Of a stretch of 64,000 bases of DNA, positions 12,515 through 24,400 are shown piece after piece (within the stretch, counting starts at the first letter, position 1; every line of letters starts with the position of its first letter). A model generated the notes under the pieces. It did no database searches. It saw only the letters and a program-made list of their open reading frames with translations, and was not told the origin of the DNA. Source of the DNA: Watersipora subatra (Eukaryota; Bryozoa; Gymnolaemata; Cheilostomatida; Watersiporidae); contig NC_088717.1 of NCBI RefSeq assembly GCF_963576615.1, positions 36,409,802-36,473,801 on the forward strand. The letters are read 5' to 3'. The position numbers and the translations under genes were made by a program.

Positions 12515-13960
12515 TGTCATGATATAGAAAACAGTGTTTGTAATATATTTGTATATAACAATAAATAAATAATTTCATTATTTTAAAATTAGCTATGCTT
12601 GTCACGATATTACCTAATTAACTGCACAATTAGTGAGCATTTGTGCATCGTACGAATTTCGTACTTCTGCCCTTAACTAGGCGATCCTGGCTCTAAATTA
12701 TGAAGTACTGACTTATTAACCCTGTGAATAACTCTTTTATTAGCTAATCAGCTTAGGCAGCAATTAGGGCTGTCATCAGGGTCTCTTGTATTTGTTGAAT
12801 TGAATTACCTGTCACTGTTTACATAATCAAAGAGGTGCGCCCTTAAATGGCACCTGTGGTGAATGTGACCAGATATTGCCTTTAGACGGTGGCTGGAGCG
12901 CTTTCTCGACATTCTATAGGTTTGCTTAATTTTAAAACAAGCGCGGGCAACAACAATAAGTGGCTGTGTGGCTTCACAAGTTAAGTCAAAACAAGGTTTA
13001 TTATGGTTACTGTTAACAAGTTGTTTATAGGTTTGATCATTGGCTCTCGGAGTAAAAAGAACAATAAAAGGCTTCCATATAACAATAACGATTATTTCAA
13101 TAATTGTGTGACCAAGCGTGAACCAAGATCGGTTTTTCCTTTGTAAGACAAGCTTATAACTCAGTTCATTTGTGATCTACTGGTTCCTTGCTATTGAAAC
13201 CTAAAAAGATTAACTTGTATCAATAGTTAATTCTAAATAATATATTAGCTGCCATATGACTTCATAACACGATTAGGCAATACACTCCTCGCCGATAAGC
13301 ATATCCGCATCGAATTATCTATCTGTACCTGGAAGTACCTGATGAGCATTGCAGAATTCAATAAAATATAGAGCTGTATTGAATTTCATTCAGATAATAA
13401 ATAGTTTAGCTAATCGCCGTTCAGACCTATTATAGATTAGTACAGACTGAACCCGGTTTGAACTGAATGGCCTGTAAGGTATTCTCCCGCATGACAATGC
13501 AGTAATAATAATTATGTAATAACAAATAGTCGTCATATTGGAGACATCTTATACAAATGTAGTCCAGGTATCATCCTCTCCGAGAGAGTATTCAGTATCA
13601 TTGGCTTAACATAATAAAGAATAAAAGTTTTTATGATATGGACAGTTACATTCAGCGTCGGAGTGCCCTTAATGCTGAGGAGATAACTGTGTTTTTAAGA
13701 TATTTGCTGTTTAAAATACTCAGATTGTATCTCTAACCTGCCTGACCATCCATTACATTCCTACTTACTTCAAAATCTACTAGACCTTATACTAGACACC
13801 ACATTACCATATTACCTTACCAATTTACATTATAGAATAGGATTATGCAAAAAGAGCTTTTGCTTTCGATACATATAATTTACTTTACTGTTTTTTATTT
13901 CTGTTTTGGCTCATGTTCTAATTTACTTTGGACAGCATTAACCTCTGATAATGAAGTTGA
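12515..13960. other. Non-coding sequence, nothing recognised
   Basis: No coding pattern or repeat family identified. Confidence 0.4.
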
Positions 13961-13965
13961 TATTT

Positions 13966-14300
13966 ATCTCTCTATCTCTTTCTATATATCTCTCTATCTC
14001 TCTATCTCTCTATATATCTCTCTATCTATCTCTCTATCTCTCTATCTATGTCTCTATCTATCTCTCTATCTATCTATCTCTCTATCTTTCTACCTCTATC
14101 TCTATCTCTCTATCTCTCTATATATCTCTCTATCTCCCTATCTCTCTCTCTATCTATCTATCTCTCTATCTATCTCTATCTCTATCTATCTCTCTATCTA
14201 TCTCCCTATCTCTCTATCTATCTCTCTCTATCTCTCTATCTATCTCTCTATCTATCTCTCTATCTATTTATCTATTTATCTCTCTACCGATCTCTCTATG
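13966..14300. repeat. CTAT/CTCT microsatellite
   Basis: Mixed TCTA and TCTC tetranucleotides, about 335 bases. All three + frames read as Ser/Ile/Tyr/Leu repeats; none is a gene. Confidence 0.95.
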
Positions 14301-14304
14301 AACA

Positions 14305-15075
14305 AAAATCTAGTCTTTCATAAAAATCATTTTCAGAATTCTCCATGAGAAGCACTTGTAATTTACATCCAGAAAAATCAGCAAGAAATAAAGATGCTTT
14401 ACTTTTCTTGTAGCCTTGTTTGCCCACTAAGCTAAAGCTACATACAAGAATTTGGACATAATATTTGTAATAATTTTCAGTGTTATCAAATAATTACATG
14501 CAGATGCATCTAATTTGTTTGAGCCAAAGGTTTAATTAAAAAATGTTTAAGTTAATAAGTCAGTTGTTACAAGCCTCTAAAATCACTGTTAGACAGGTTA
14601 TTTTTTTACAGAAGACTGCATTACAACTTGTATGTAATTAACTAATGTTACCACATTGTTTTGTCCCATCTGGATTTTGTTTAGAAAAGTGGATGTTCTC
14701 CCTTGCTGCCAAAAATGCCAACTTATTTTACTAACATTTTTAGATTCAAAATACTGAATGGTTTAACTCCTTCACATATCTCTGATATGTCTTAATTATT
14801 CAGTACCAGATATCCACAGCGAGACGGTTTTATTTTATAATTATCAAAAGATGCACTTAACAGTTGTGTTGCTGATTCTTTAAACCTTTTGTAAAAAGAG
14901 GTAAGATGTGTACTTCAACTTAATAATGTCAAGTTTTTTTTGTATATATTTTTGTTCCTGTGTTTATGACACCACATGGTAATAATTTTTTCTCATCCAC
15001 TTTTTGGCACCATATTCAAAATACATTTTTTTGTAAAAATGATTATGGATTGTCTAATAAAAGTACACATGTACA
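14305..15075. other. Non-coding sequence, nothing recognised
   Basis: AT-rich. Frames such as 14960-15163 lack family features. Confidence 0.4.
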
Positions 15076-15079
15076 TGTA

Positions 15080-15250
15080 CAGGTGTATATATATACCCTT
15101 TACTATAGTAAGATCTATGCCCGTCTCTCTGCCTGTCTGTTCAAAGCCACGCAAAAGTGTTAGAAAAAAATGTGTTGCACAGGAGTTGAACCCATATATC
15201 CAGGTTTGCAGCTAAGTTCAGTACCAACTAACTACTTCATCTCATAGCTG
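15080..15250 (-). mobile_element. tRNA-derived SINE-like repeat, copy 2
   Basis: On the - strand: GTAGTTAGTTGGTACTGAAC (A box), GGGTTCAACTCCTGTGC (B box), then GCGTGGCTTTGAACAGACAG and a CTATAGTAAAGG end. The same 3' motif sits in + orientation at 34735-34890. Confidence 0.65.
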
Positions 15251-16010
15251 CATAATGGAATAATTGTACATATACCGATATATCTCTCATGGTGCGCGGT
15301 GCATACTAGTGATAATAAACTCAGACAACCGTAGATATGATATGTTTAGAGTAGTACCTTACTCTCAGCTTTTCCACTCTTTACTAAAAAAGTTATGAAG
15401 TAGCAAATTTACTCATTTCTGTCTAATTGTGCTTGTATGCGGCTGGTGTTTATATTTATGCAGTGTTGCCTGCAGGAGGTTCATAATTATAGCAGCGATT
15501 AGAGCTACAAAAATGCTACCACTTTGGTAAATGCAAGAAAAAAAACATTTATTACGTATATGCTACAGGGATAATGAGTTTTTACAAATTTATAAATAAG
15601 TAACAAATTACATAACGCTATAATTATATTTACAACATTATAATATAGTTGTAACTATATTTATATGTTGTTATACAAAGTATAATAACATATAAATAAA
15701 TAACATGTTATTATAATACTTCACCTCAACTCCAAGCAGTGGAACGTCACTAGAAGGTTACTAGGTTAGTGAGTTCATATTTGCAGTATGTATCTAATTG
15801 AAGTCATAAATTGCTCAGCAGGTGAGCTTGTTATGTTAGCTCATGTTAGATTCTGTTCCATAACTTCAGTATGTCTTACTACTAGCATAACTGATTGAGC
15901 TTGTTATTAACAGACTCTGATCTTAGTTAAACAATTTAAATCAAAACAGGTGCCGCTAACTTATAGGAACACGAGCTAGATTTTAGCTTTTCTTTCATAC
16001 ATTTTGGTAT
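15251..16010. other. Non-coding sequence, nothing recognised
   Basis: AT-rich. A TTATAAT/ATAACAT-rich stretch lies at 15590-15720. Confidence 0.4.
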
Positions 16011-16011
16011 T

Positions 16012-16470
16012 AAAAAGATGAACTAACACAATATTTTATTCACTTTTATTAAAAACTGCTGGTATTTCTCTAGACTTTGTGATTGTTTTTTATGTTCGAG
16101 GTCTGACTGCCAAAATGTTTCCACTTTAAAATGAACGAAACTTGATAGCGATTAAAAGTTCAAAAGCTTTGCAAAATGCAAAGCGCGATTATGATGTCTA
16201 AAGTTGCAATGAGGCCAAAAAACAGAGACGCGTAATGCTGCGAATCGAATGCAATAGCCAATATCAACTATAACAACATAACATATTTAACATAGTTTGT
16301 ATAATAACTAGTAACATCATTTTTTTTCTTGGCGTTTAAACCGTTACCAAGTTTTGTCAATTTTAATTTTGAAACATCCTGGCAGTCAGATTAACTCACA
16401 CATAAAAAACAATTGCAAATGAAATACTGATAATTTTTGATAAAATCTACTAAATTCATTTGTAGGTTCA
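16012..16470. mobile_element. Long-TIR MITE, family A, full copy 1
   Basis: Arms of over 100 bases are inverted: left contains GAGGTCTGACTGCCAAAATG, right complement contains TTAATCTGACTGCCAGGATG. Ends resemble TTTAAAGATGAACTT. It matches 27560-28015 over its whole length (shared core: AGCGAAA.TGC, AGACAGA, CAATA..CGATATCAACTATA). No transposase. Confidence 0.75.
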
Positions 16471-16477
16471 TGTTTAG

Positions 16478-17083
16478 CGTTCTTTCTTGTCCCAGGTCGT
16501 TCTTTCTTGTCCCAGGTCGTTCTTTCTTGTCCCAGGTCGTTCTTTCTTGTCCCAGGTCGTTCTTTCTTGTCCCAGGTCGTTCTTTCTTGTCGCAGGTCGT
16601 TCTTTCTTGTCCCAGGTGTTCTTTCTTGTCCCAGGTGTTCTTTCTTGTCCCAGGTGTTCTTTCTTGTCCCAGGTGTTCTTTCTTGTCCCAGGTGTTCTTT
16701 CTTGTCCCAGGTGTTCTTTCTTGTCCCAGGTGTTCTTTCTTGTCCCAGGTGTTCTTTCTTGTCCCAGGTGTTCTTTCTTGTCCCAGGTGTTCTTTCTTGT
16801 CCCAGGTGTTCTTTCTTGTCCCAGGTGTTCTTTCTTGTCCCAGGTGTTCTTTCTTGTCCCAGGTGTTCTTTCTTGTCCCAGGTGTTCTTTCTTGTCCCAG
16901 GTGTTCTTTCTTGTCCCAGGTGTTCTTTCTTGTCCCAGGTGTTCTTTCTTGTCCCAGATCGTTCTTTCTTGTCCCAGGTGTTCTTTCTTGTCCCAGATCG
17001 TTCTTTCTTGTCCCAGGTCGTTCTTTCTTGTCCCAGGTCGTTCTTTCTTGTCCCAGGTCGTTCTTTCTTGTCCCAGGTGTTCA
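16478..17083. repeat. 19/20-bp minisatellite, about 31 copies
   Basis: The unit GTTCTTTCTTGTCCCAGG is followed by either T (19 bp) or TC (20 bp). The 20-bp form occupies both ends and the 19-bp form the middle. Because neither length is a multiple of three, all three + frames and one - frame stay open for about 200 codons without being genes. It starts right at the end of the family A element. Confidence 0.95.
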
Positions 17084-17289
17084 TCGATATTTTAATTATG
17101 CTCTAATTCACACTCTGGTTTATTTCATGCTGAGATGGTATTTCACAAGATGTCATGTGATTTTATAATTTAAAGACATTCTAAATGTCTGCCATGCACG
17201 AATAATCACGTAGAGTTCAATTATAAATAATCTAATATAGTTAATAAGCTTCAGAATTTGATCTAAATTAGTTTATGACACAAGAAATT

Positions 17290-17445
17290 GCCATGGATGT
17301 AAATTTTAAAATATTTTATCAAAAGTTATAAATATTTTTCTATCATTTGAGACGTTTGATGCTTGAGGTGATCTGATGGCCATGATATTTCAAAATTAAA
17401 ACTGACCAAACTTGATTGCAGCTAAACTGCGCAGAAGGAAAAGAC
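17290..17445. mobile_element. Family A MITE, left-arm fragment
   Basis: CTTGAGGTGATCTGATGGCC and TTTCAAAATTAAAACTGACC match the family A left arm. The fragment stops next to the 27-bp array at 17466. Confidence 0.65.
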
Positions 17446-17465
17446 TTCTTTAAAAACGGCAACTT

Positions 17466-18780
17466 GTGTGGTAAGTTATAGTTGTACAAATAGTGCGGTA
17501 AGTTATAGTTGTACAAATAGTGCGGTAAGTTATAGCTGTACAAATAGTGTGGTAAGTTATAGTTGTACAAATAGTGCGGTAAGTTATAGCTGTACAAATA
17601 GTGCGGTAAGTTATAGCTTTTCAAATAGTGTGGTAAATTATAGCTGTTCAAATAGTGTGGCAAGTTATAGCTTTTCAAATAGTGTGGCAAGTTATAGCTT
17701 TTCAAATAGTGTGGCAAGTTATAGCTGTTCAAATAGTGTGGTAAGTTATAGCTGTACAAATAGTGTAGTAAGTTATAGCTGTACAAATAGTGTAGTATGT
17801 TATAGCTTTACAAAGTGGGTGGTATGTTATAGCTGTTCAAATAGTGTGGTAAGTTATAGCTGTACAAATAGTGTGGTAAGTTATAGCTGTTCAAATAGTG
17901 TGGTAAGTTATAGCTGTTCAAATAGTGTGGTAAGTTATAGCTGTACAAATAGTGTAGTAAGTTATAGCTGTACAAATAGTGTAGTATGTTATAGCTTTAC
18001 AAAGTGGGTGGTATGTTATAGCTGTTCAAATAGTGTGGTAAGTTATAGCTGTACAAATAGTGTGGTAAGTTATAGCTGTTCAAATAGTGTGGTATGTTAT
18101 AGCTGTTCAATTAGTGTGGTAAGTTATAGCTGTACAAATAGTGTGGTAAATTATAGCTGTTCAAATAGTGTGGTAAGTTATAGCTGTTCAAATAGTGTGG
18201 TAAATTATAGCTGTTCAAATAGTGTGGCAAGTTATAGCTTTTCAAATAGTGTGGTATGTTATAGCTGTTCAAATAGTGTGGTATGTTATAGCTGTTCAAT
18301 TAGTGTAGTAAGTTATAGCTGTACAAATAGTGTGGTAAATTATAGCTGTTCAAATAGTGTGGTAAGTTATAGCTGTTCAAATAGTGTGGTAAATTATAGC
18401 TGTTCAAATAGTGTGGCAAGTTATAGCTTTTCAAATAGTGTGGCAAGTATTAGTTGTACAAATAGTGTAGTAAGTTATAGCTGTACAAATAGTGTAGTAT
18501 GTTATAGCTTTACAAAGTGGGTGGTATGTTATAGCTGTACAAGTAATGTGGTAAGTTATAGCTGTACAAATAGTGTAGTATGTTATAGCTTTACAAAGTG
18601 GGTGGTATGTTATAGCTGTACAAGTAATGTGGTAAGTTATAGCTGTTCAAATAGTGTAGTATGTTATAGCTGTACAAGTAATGTGGTAAGTTATAGCTTT
18701 ACAAAGTGTGTGGTAAGTTATAGCTGTTCAAATAGTGTTCAAATACAAAGTTACAGTTGTGATATATTTGGTAAGTTATA
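17466..18780 (+). repeat. 27-bp minisatellite, about 47 copies, open for 437 codons
   Basis: Unit GTGGTAAGTTATAGCTGTTC plus AAATAGT: nine codons reading V-V-S-Y-S-C-S-N-S in the + frame 17468-18781. Variants repeat at 189 bases (7 units), for example GTAGTATGTT at 17792 and 17981 and TTCAATTAG at about 18106 and 18295, so a higher-order unit has been copied. About two dozen units contain GGTAAGT, the consensus 5' splice site. There is no signal peptide and no unique flanking coding sequence, so I treat it as a repeat and not a gene. Confidence 0.9.
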
Positions 18781-18781
18781 A

Positions 18782-19439
18782 TCAATGTGATTCTCAGTGT
18801 CAACATCTATGATTTTCCCATTAGAAAAGCATTGTGATCGAAACTCTAATTAAGATAAATAAATGCAGTCAAGTGTTGTTACAGCATATTCGTATTTAGC
18901 ATCATGGCAAAAGTTCACTCCTGCAGCCATCCAATGTTTAATTATTGCTAATTGTATTTTGTGAATTAAGAAATCAATGCAAGTGAATGAGATGCCTTGT
19001 CCATGAATACACTTAATGTACTCAGTCCTTTATAGAACACCTGTAAGTGCTAGAACAGGTACTTGCCACTTCATCTATATTTATCCCATTAGGGCCAAGT
19101 GCACTGCAGGCAAAGTTGTTACCGTGTTTTCAAATAAATGGTGTTTCATTGCACCTGTATGTACTTTGGTGCATCCACAAAACAATTATTTTCATGTGTT
19201 TCAACTGCCTGCGCTAAAACAAATACAGACAACCTTAAGTTTGAATAAACGAAGTCAGCCAATGAAAATGCTTTGCTCTGAGCAACAATTAATATCTATC
19301 TACTTTTGGCAACACTTTGACATTCACAGGTTTTTGTTCTCCGTTCCCGTTTCCAAGATGCCCTCAGCCTTTCACAAATGAATTCTAGATAATTAGTTTT
19401 AGCTATATTGAAATTCGTTTATTAACTAGTCGTTTATTA

Positions 19440-19440
<1 letters not shown>
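18782..19440. other. Non-coding sequence, nothing recognised
   Basis: The 121-codon frame at 19016-19381 (+) has no family features or splice context that I could support. Confidence 0.4.
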
Positions 19441-19980
<540 letters not shown>

Positions 19981-21340
19981 ACTGATTTTGACATCACTGA
20001 TTTGCCTGATTTGTCCAAGCATTACTAAAGTGTACACAACTCCCAACTTGTATGAGAAGAATGGAAGCATGTAATGGCCAATGAGATCCAATTGTGTTAG
20101 ATTGGCATAATTAACCTTAAAAGACTCAATGCCAGCTGTGATCAAGCGCAATCTATTGTTTTCTCTGTCTCTAGTATATCGCATGTTATTGATTTGTTCC
20201 TTTTTGTTTTTTTTATAATCTATAACCCTATTCGTCTTTTTATTTGCTGTCTGTGCACAAATGAGGCATAATCAAAGCTTATACACTTTGAGAACACAAA
20301 ATGTAAAAGCACATGTTGTTTTACTGTCTAACTGATATTACCTAAGTATTTGCAATATCTCTGCGAGTTACGTGTATGACAGCGAATGTATTGATTCAGT
20401 ATCCTTTCTTTATAGCCTCACAGAACAACTCAAATTATATTCAAAACAAAGATTTATAGTACTAGGAATTCATACTTTGGAGCATGGACTGTGGTAAAAT
20501 TATATTTTCTAGATTACCACGGGCTCAACACATCAAAAACTGCCATTCCATCGCTTTACGATTTTTTTTATGTTTGTGGAATGTTTAGATTTTATTATCT
20601 TTAGAGCTTTTCTCTCTCTATTTTTAATGTGCCTAAAGCCGTAGTGAATTTTACAGCATTTTCCCATTGCTACAACATAAGTTCAACCTTTTACTATTTC
20701 ACACTTTTGGTTTTTAGGTTTTTTAATCCAACTCAAAGGAATCCTGCATTTTGATAGATCATTCAAATGTAATATCTCTGATAAGTTAAAATAGAAATTT
20801 CTCAAGCAATTTTCACTTTATATTGTTGTATTGTAAATATGTACTTTTTGATGTATATTTGCATTACATTTAAGACCAACATTTGCTTTAAGACTTCACA
20901 AGTAAATACAAGATTCCACTACAAACAACTGTCTACGAAAAATAATAATATATTTAAAAAACTTTGGTGAAGATGCATTTTTCTCATAACCAAACTTAGG
21001 GTAAACACTTTGGTATCGTTACTGCCAAAGAGTGCTGCCACTGTAGAAAGAGAGATGAGAGAGGCAAGTTATGGAATAGCAGAGGAGAGCAATGGCTTAG
21101 CTAACTATACTTTAAGCTTACTGTAGGCAAATTCTTCTCTCTATGCATGGCCGCAAGGATCGGAGCTATTACGCCATAAATAATACATTCAATAGATTGT
21201 ATTATTCTGCATCGATAGCTCCTCTCTTGTGGCACATTGAATGTATTAGCACAGCGAGCGCCACAGCGTACAGCCTCATAACATGCTGACAGCCGCTGCC
21301 ATGATATTTTACTAACCAATGAAAATCATTTACTGTTTGA
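19981..21340. other. 5' flank of the receptor gene
   Basis: Non-coding, AT-rich. No convincing TATA box/initiator pair was chosen. A short GAGAGATGAGAGAGG patch lies at 21050. The promoter probably lies here or in an unseen upstream exon. Confidence 0.3.
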
Positions 21341-21391
21341 TGAATGTAGAATGAGTTTCTGGCAGAAGGAGATCAGGCTGTAATGCCGTAA
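21341..21391 (+). promoter_or_regulatory. Two tiny upstream ORFs before the receptor start codon
   Basis: If the 5' leader includes this stretch, it holds ATG AAT GTA GAA TGA and, only 26 bases before the main ATG, ATG CCG TAA. Such minimal uORFs often lower translation of the main frame. Whether the transcript starts upstream of them is not known. Confidence 0.3.
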
Positions 21392-21416
21392 GAGAGAAGA
21401 TCAACCAAAGACGGAG

Positions 21417-21481
21417 ATGGATAAGAAGTTGTGGATAGTTTCCATCTGTGGTCTTCTAGCATTTTCACTACATTCAACATG
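21417..21481 (+). CDS. GABRB: GABA-A beta-like exon 1: start codon and signal peptide
   Basis: The peptide begins [20 protein letters not shown]: two lysines, then a hydrophobic core, as in a secretory signal. The exon ends with TG of a split Trp codon before a consensus donor GTAAGT at 21482. Joined to exon 2 it gives W22 and then A23-G-S. The first in-frame ATG follows an in-frame TAA at 21381-21383. The transcription start is not visible, so the 5' UTR and any upstream non-coding exon are undefined. Confidence 0.85.
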
Positions 21482-24400
21482 GTAAGTTCTTTACCTAAAT
21501 GGTGTAAGTTTTATTGAGAGAATGATGAGTAGTAACGTAAATTTCAAAGATTGCTTAATGGTTTCGTTAAAGAAAACTCATGCTATATCAATCCCAATAC
21601 CTATTTAATAAGTTTTAAAACCGCTATTCTTGTCAACATTTGTTTTCACTTTTTCAACTATTTAAATATTTATAGCGAATGCAGATCGCTTCCAACATCT
21701 CTTCCAATTGCCATCTTGTTGTAAGTACTGAAACAGTAGATAGATGACACGCGCTTGACTGACACTTGCTGACACTTGCCTGACATCTTTCCCTTTGCTT
21801 GATACACACATGCATATAGCTTTGTGTAGTTAGTGTCATCTAATCACTTTTAATATACCAACCATATTTAGTGTTTATAACCAGCTGTTGTAAGTGACAC
21901 GCTAAACAACATATGCTTGTTTTCATCAAATAACAAGAAGCATTTTTTGCTATGAACTCAGCTCGTAGTATAGCAGTGTTATTAGGATTTCAGGATAAAG
22001 TGATGGAGCTTCAAGCTGATGCCCGACTACGATATGCAAGATTTCAGTATAATAAAATCTGTACTAATGCTACGAGCGGGAAATGGAAATTCTCAGCTTG
22101 ATAATCACTCATCAGTGATATGATTATCAGGTGCTGTACTCTGTAGAATACAGTATGTTTATTCTAGGTATCAATGATTTACATTAAAAGGCAAGGTGTT
22201 TCATCAATGGTTTGTCAAAGTAAATCATGTATATGTCCATCTCATCCGCTATTTATCTTATAGATTATTATCAAAACGATCAAAATATTGCAAGTTTTTT
22301 CTATGACAACCATTACATTGGTTTTACTATTTACTGAGGTCTTTCTCAATCTTTTGAAAAACTTTTAATGACATTAAAAACTTACATAAGTCCCTTTTTT
22401 ACATAATATCAGTATGTTTTGTGTCTTTGTGAGAAACACGAATTTTTAAGAGAAGGAAAGTGTTTATACGTAATAGGGAAAGCTGTCTCTAGTCTCCAAG
22501 GCTTCTCCAATCAATATCTAGACGTGTGGGATACAAAATCAATGATATAAGTGGCCTAACATGAGCTAGCGCAACTGGCGCTACCACCCATGCTGCCGCT
22601 GCCAGCCTCTATGTCAAATGTTTTACACTGGATGCAATTATCAAGTGCTTAAACTAGACTTGACTTCATTACGTAAAACATGTGGGTTAAAAACTCAAGT
22701 CTGCGGTCATCATAGGAGTATCTCTATAAACAGTTTAGACGCCGCCACCGGTCATTTCTACAATTGCTGCTGTCAGTGTTATTCGGCTTCATCTAGAATT
22801 TTTATACACCACTTCTTAGGTGTCACATGTCATATGTCATATGTCGCCTGTCACTAATTTGTTTAACAACAGCTTTCACTTAATGACATTAGAGGAAAGT
22901 TGCAGTAGGCGGTATATGTTCATGGTATAAATGAAATTAATCGTGCAACTTGTGAATTGTCATGAAATATTTATATACGATATTCAATGAACCAACCCAT
23001 GACCTAATGAAGCTTCTAACTTATGCTTTAATCAATGCTCAGTAACGGAACAATTTTCAATCGTAGCGTAGTGCTTGCTTGAATTATCTAGACACAGAAT
23101 TGGTTTGATTTCTAATAGGCATCAGCACGAAACGTCCATATTTAATAGCTAATCATATGCCACCTTGCGCCTTAACTAATTAGCCATTTTATTAGAACAT
23201 TACGTAATGAACTCCTGAGTGGGTTCAGAGAGTTTGTTAGATATTAGATGCATACAAACTGTGTATAAAACATGTGCTCAAGTCATATGATTGTAGAGAT
23301 GCATACTTGCATGCAGATATGGCTAGAGCAACATATACATTGTATAAATGAACTTTTAAGTAGATATGCCTAAATACATAGCTAAAGACCGCAAAATTCA
23401 TAAATGTATAAAACTTAAAATTATTGAAAAATTTTAACTTTTTTGTAAATGTAAATTATTATTAGATGTAGTTACTTATATTTTGGTTTTTTACAAATTT
23501 AAAGTTTTAGATTTTGCATGCTAGCCAGATGAATGTAGGAGGTATTTATTGAATGGCACATCAATAACTGGTACCTACTCAATAAAAATACCCTGACTGA
23601 GAAGTTTGTTTTACTATGGTTCATGTATCACAGTCCTCAAAAAATTGAGAGCATACAAAGAATTTGTTAAGTTTCAACAGTTATCCATATTTGTAGTCAC
23701 TAGAACTTCATAAAGTAAACATGCCTGGGTGTGAGGATTCATAAAGTAAACATAACTAGGTGTGAGGATTCATAAAGTAAACATAACTAGGTGTGAGGAT
23801 TTATAAAATAAACATAGCTACATGTAGGTGTGAGGAATCATAAAGTAAACATAACTACATGTAAGTGTGAGGATTCATAAAGTAAACATGACTAGGTGTG
23901 AGGATTCATAAAGTAAACATAACTAGGTGTGAGGATTTATAAAATAAACATAGCTACATGTAGGTGTGAGGAATCATAAAGTAAACATAACTACATGTAA
24001 GTGTGAGGATTCATAAAGTAAACATAACTAGGTGTGAGAATTCATAAAGTAAACATAACTAGGTGTGAGGATTCATAAAGTGAACATAACTAGGTGTGAG
24101 GGTTCATAAAGTAAACATAACTACATGTAGGTGTGAGGATTCATAAAGGGAACATAACTAAGTGTGAAGATTCATAAAGTGAACATAACTAGGTGTGAAG
24201 ATTCATAAAGTAAACATAACTAGGTGTGAGGATTCATAAAGTAAACATAACTAGGTGTGATGATTCATAAAGTGAACATAACTAGGTGTGAGGGTTCATA
24301 AAGTAAACATAACTAGGTGTGAGGATTCATAAAGTAAACATGATTAGGTGTGAGGATTCATAAAGTGAAAATAACTAGGTGTGAGGATTCATAAAGTAAA

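Noticed and set aside
13845..14348. Three overlapping + strand frames rich in Ser/Ile/Tyr/Leu
   Set aside because: Translations of a CTAT/CTCT microsatellite in all frames.
16386..17168. Frames of 199-243 codons on both strands
   Set aside because: Products of the 19/20-bp array; open in every frame because the unit has no stop.
19016..19381. 121-codon + strand frame
   Set aside because: No family resemblance, no signal or domain pattern, no convincing splice partners; length expected by chance.
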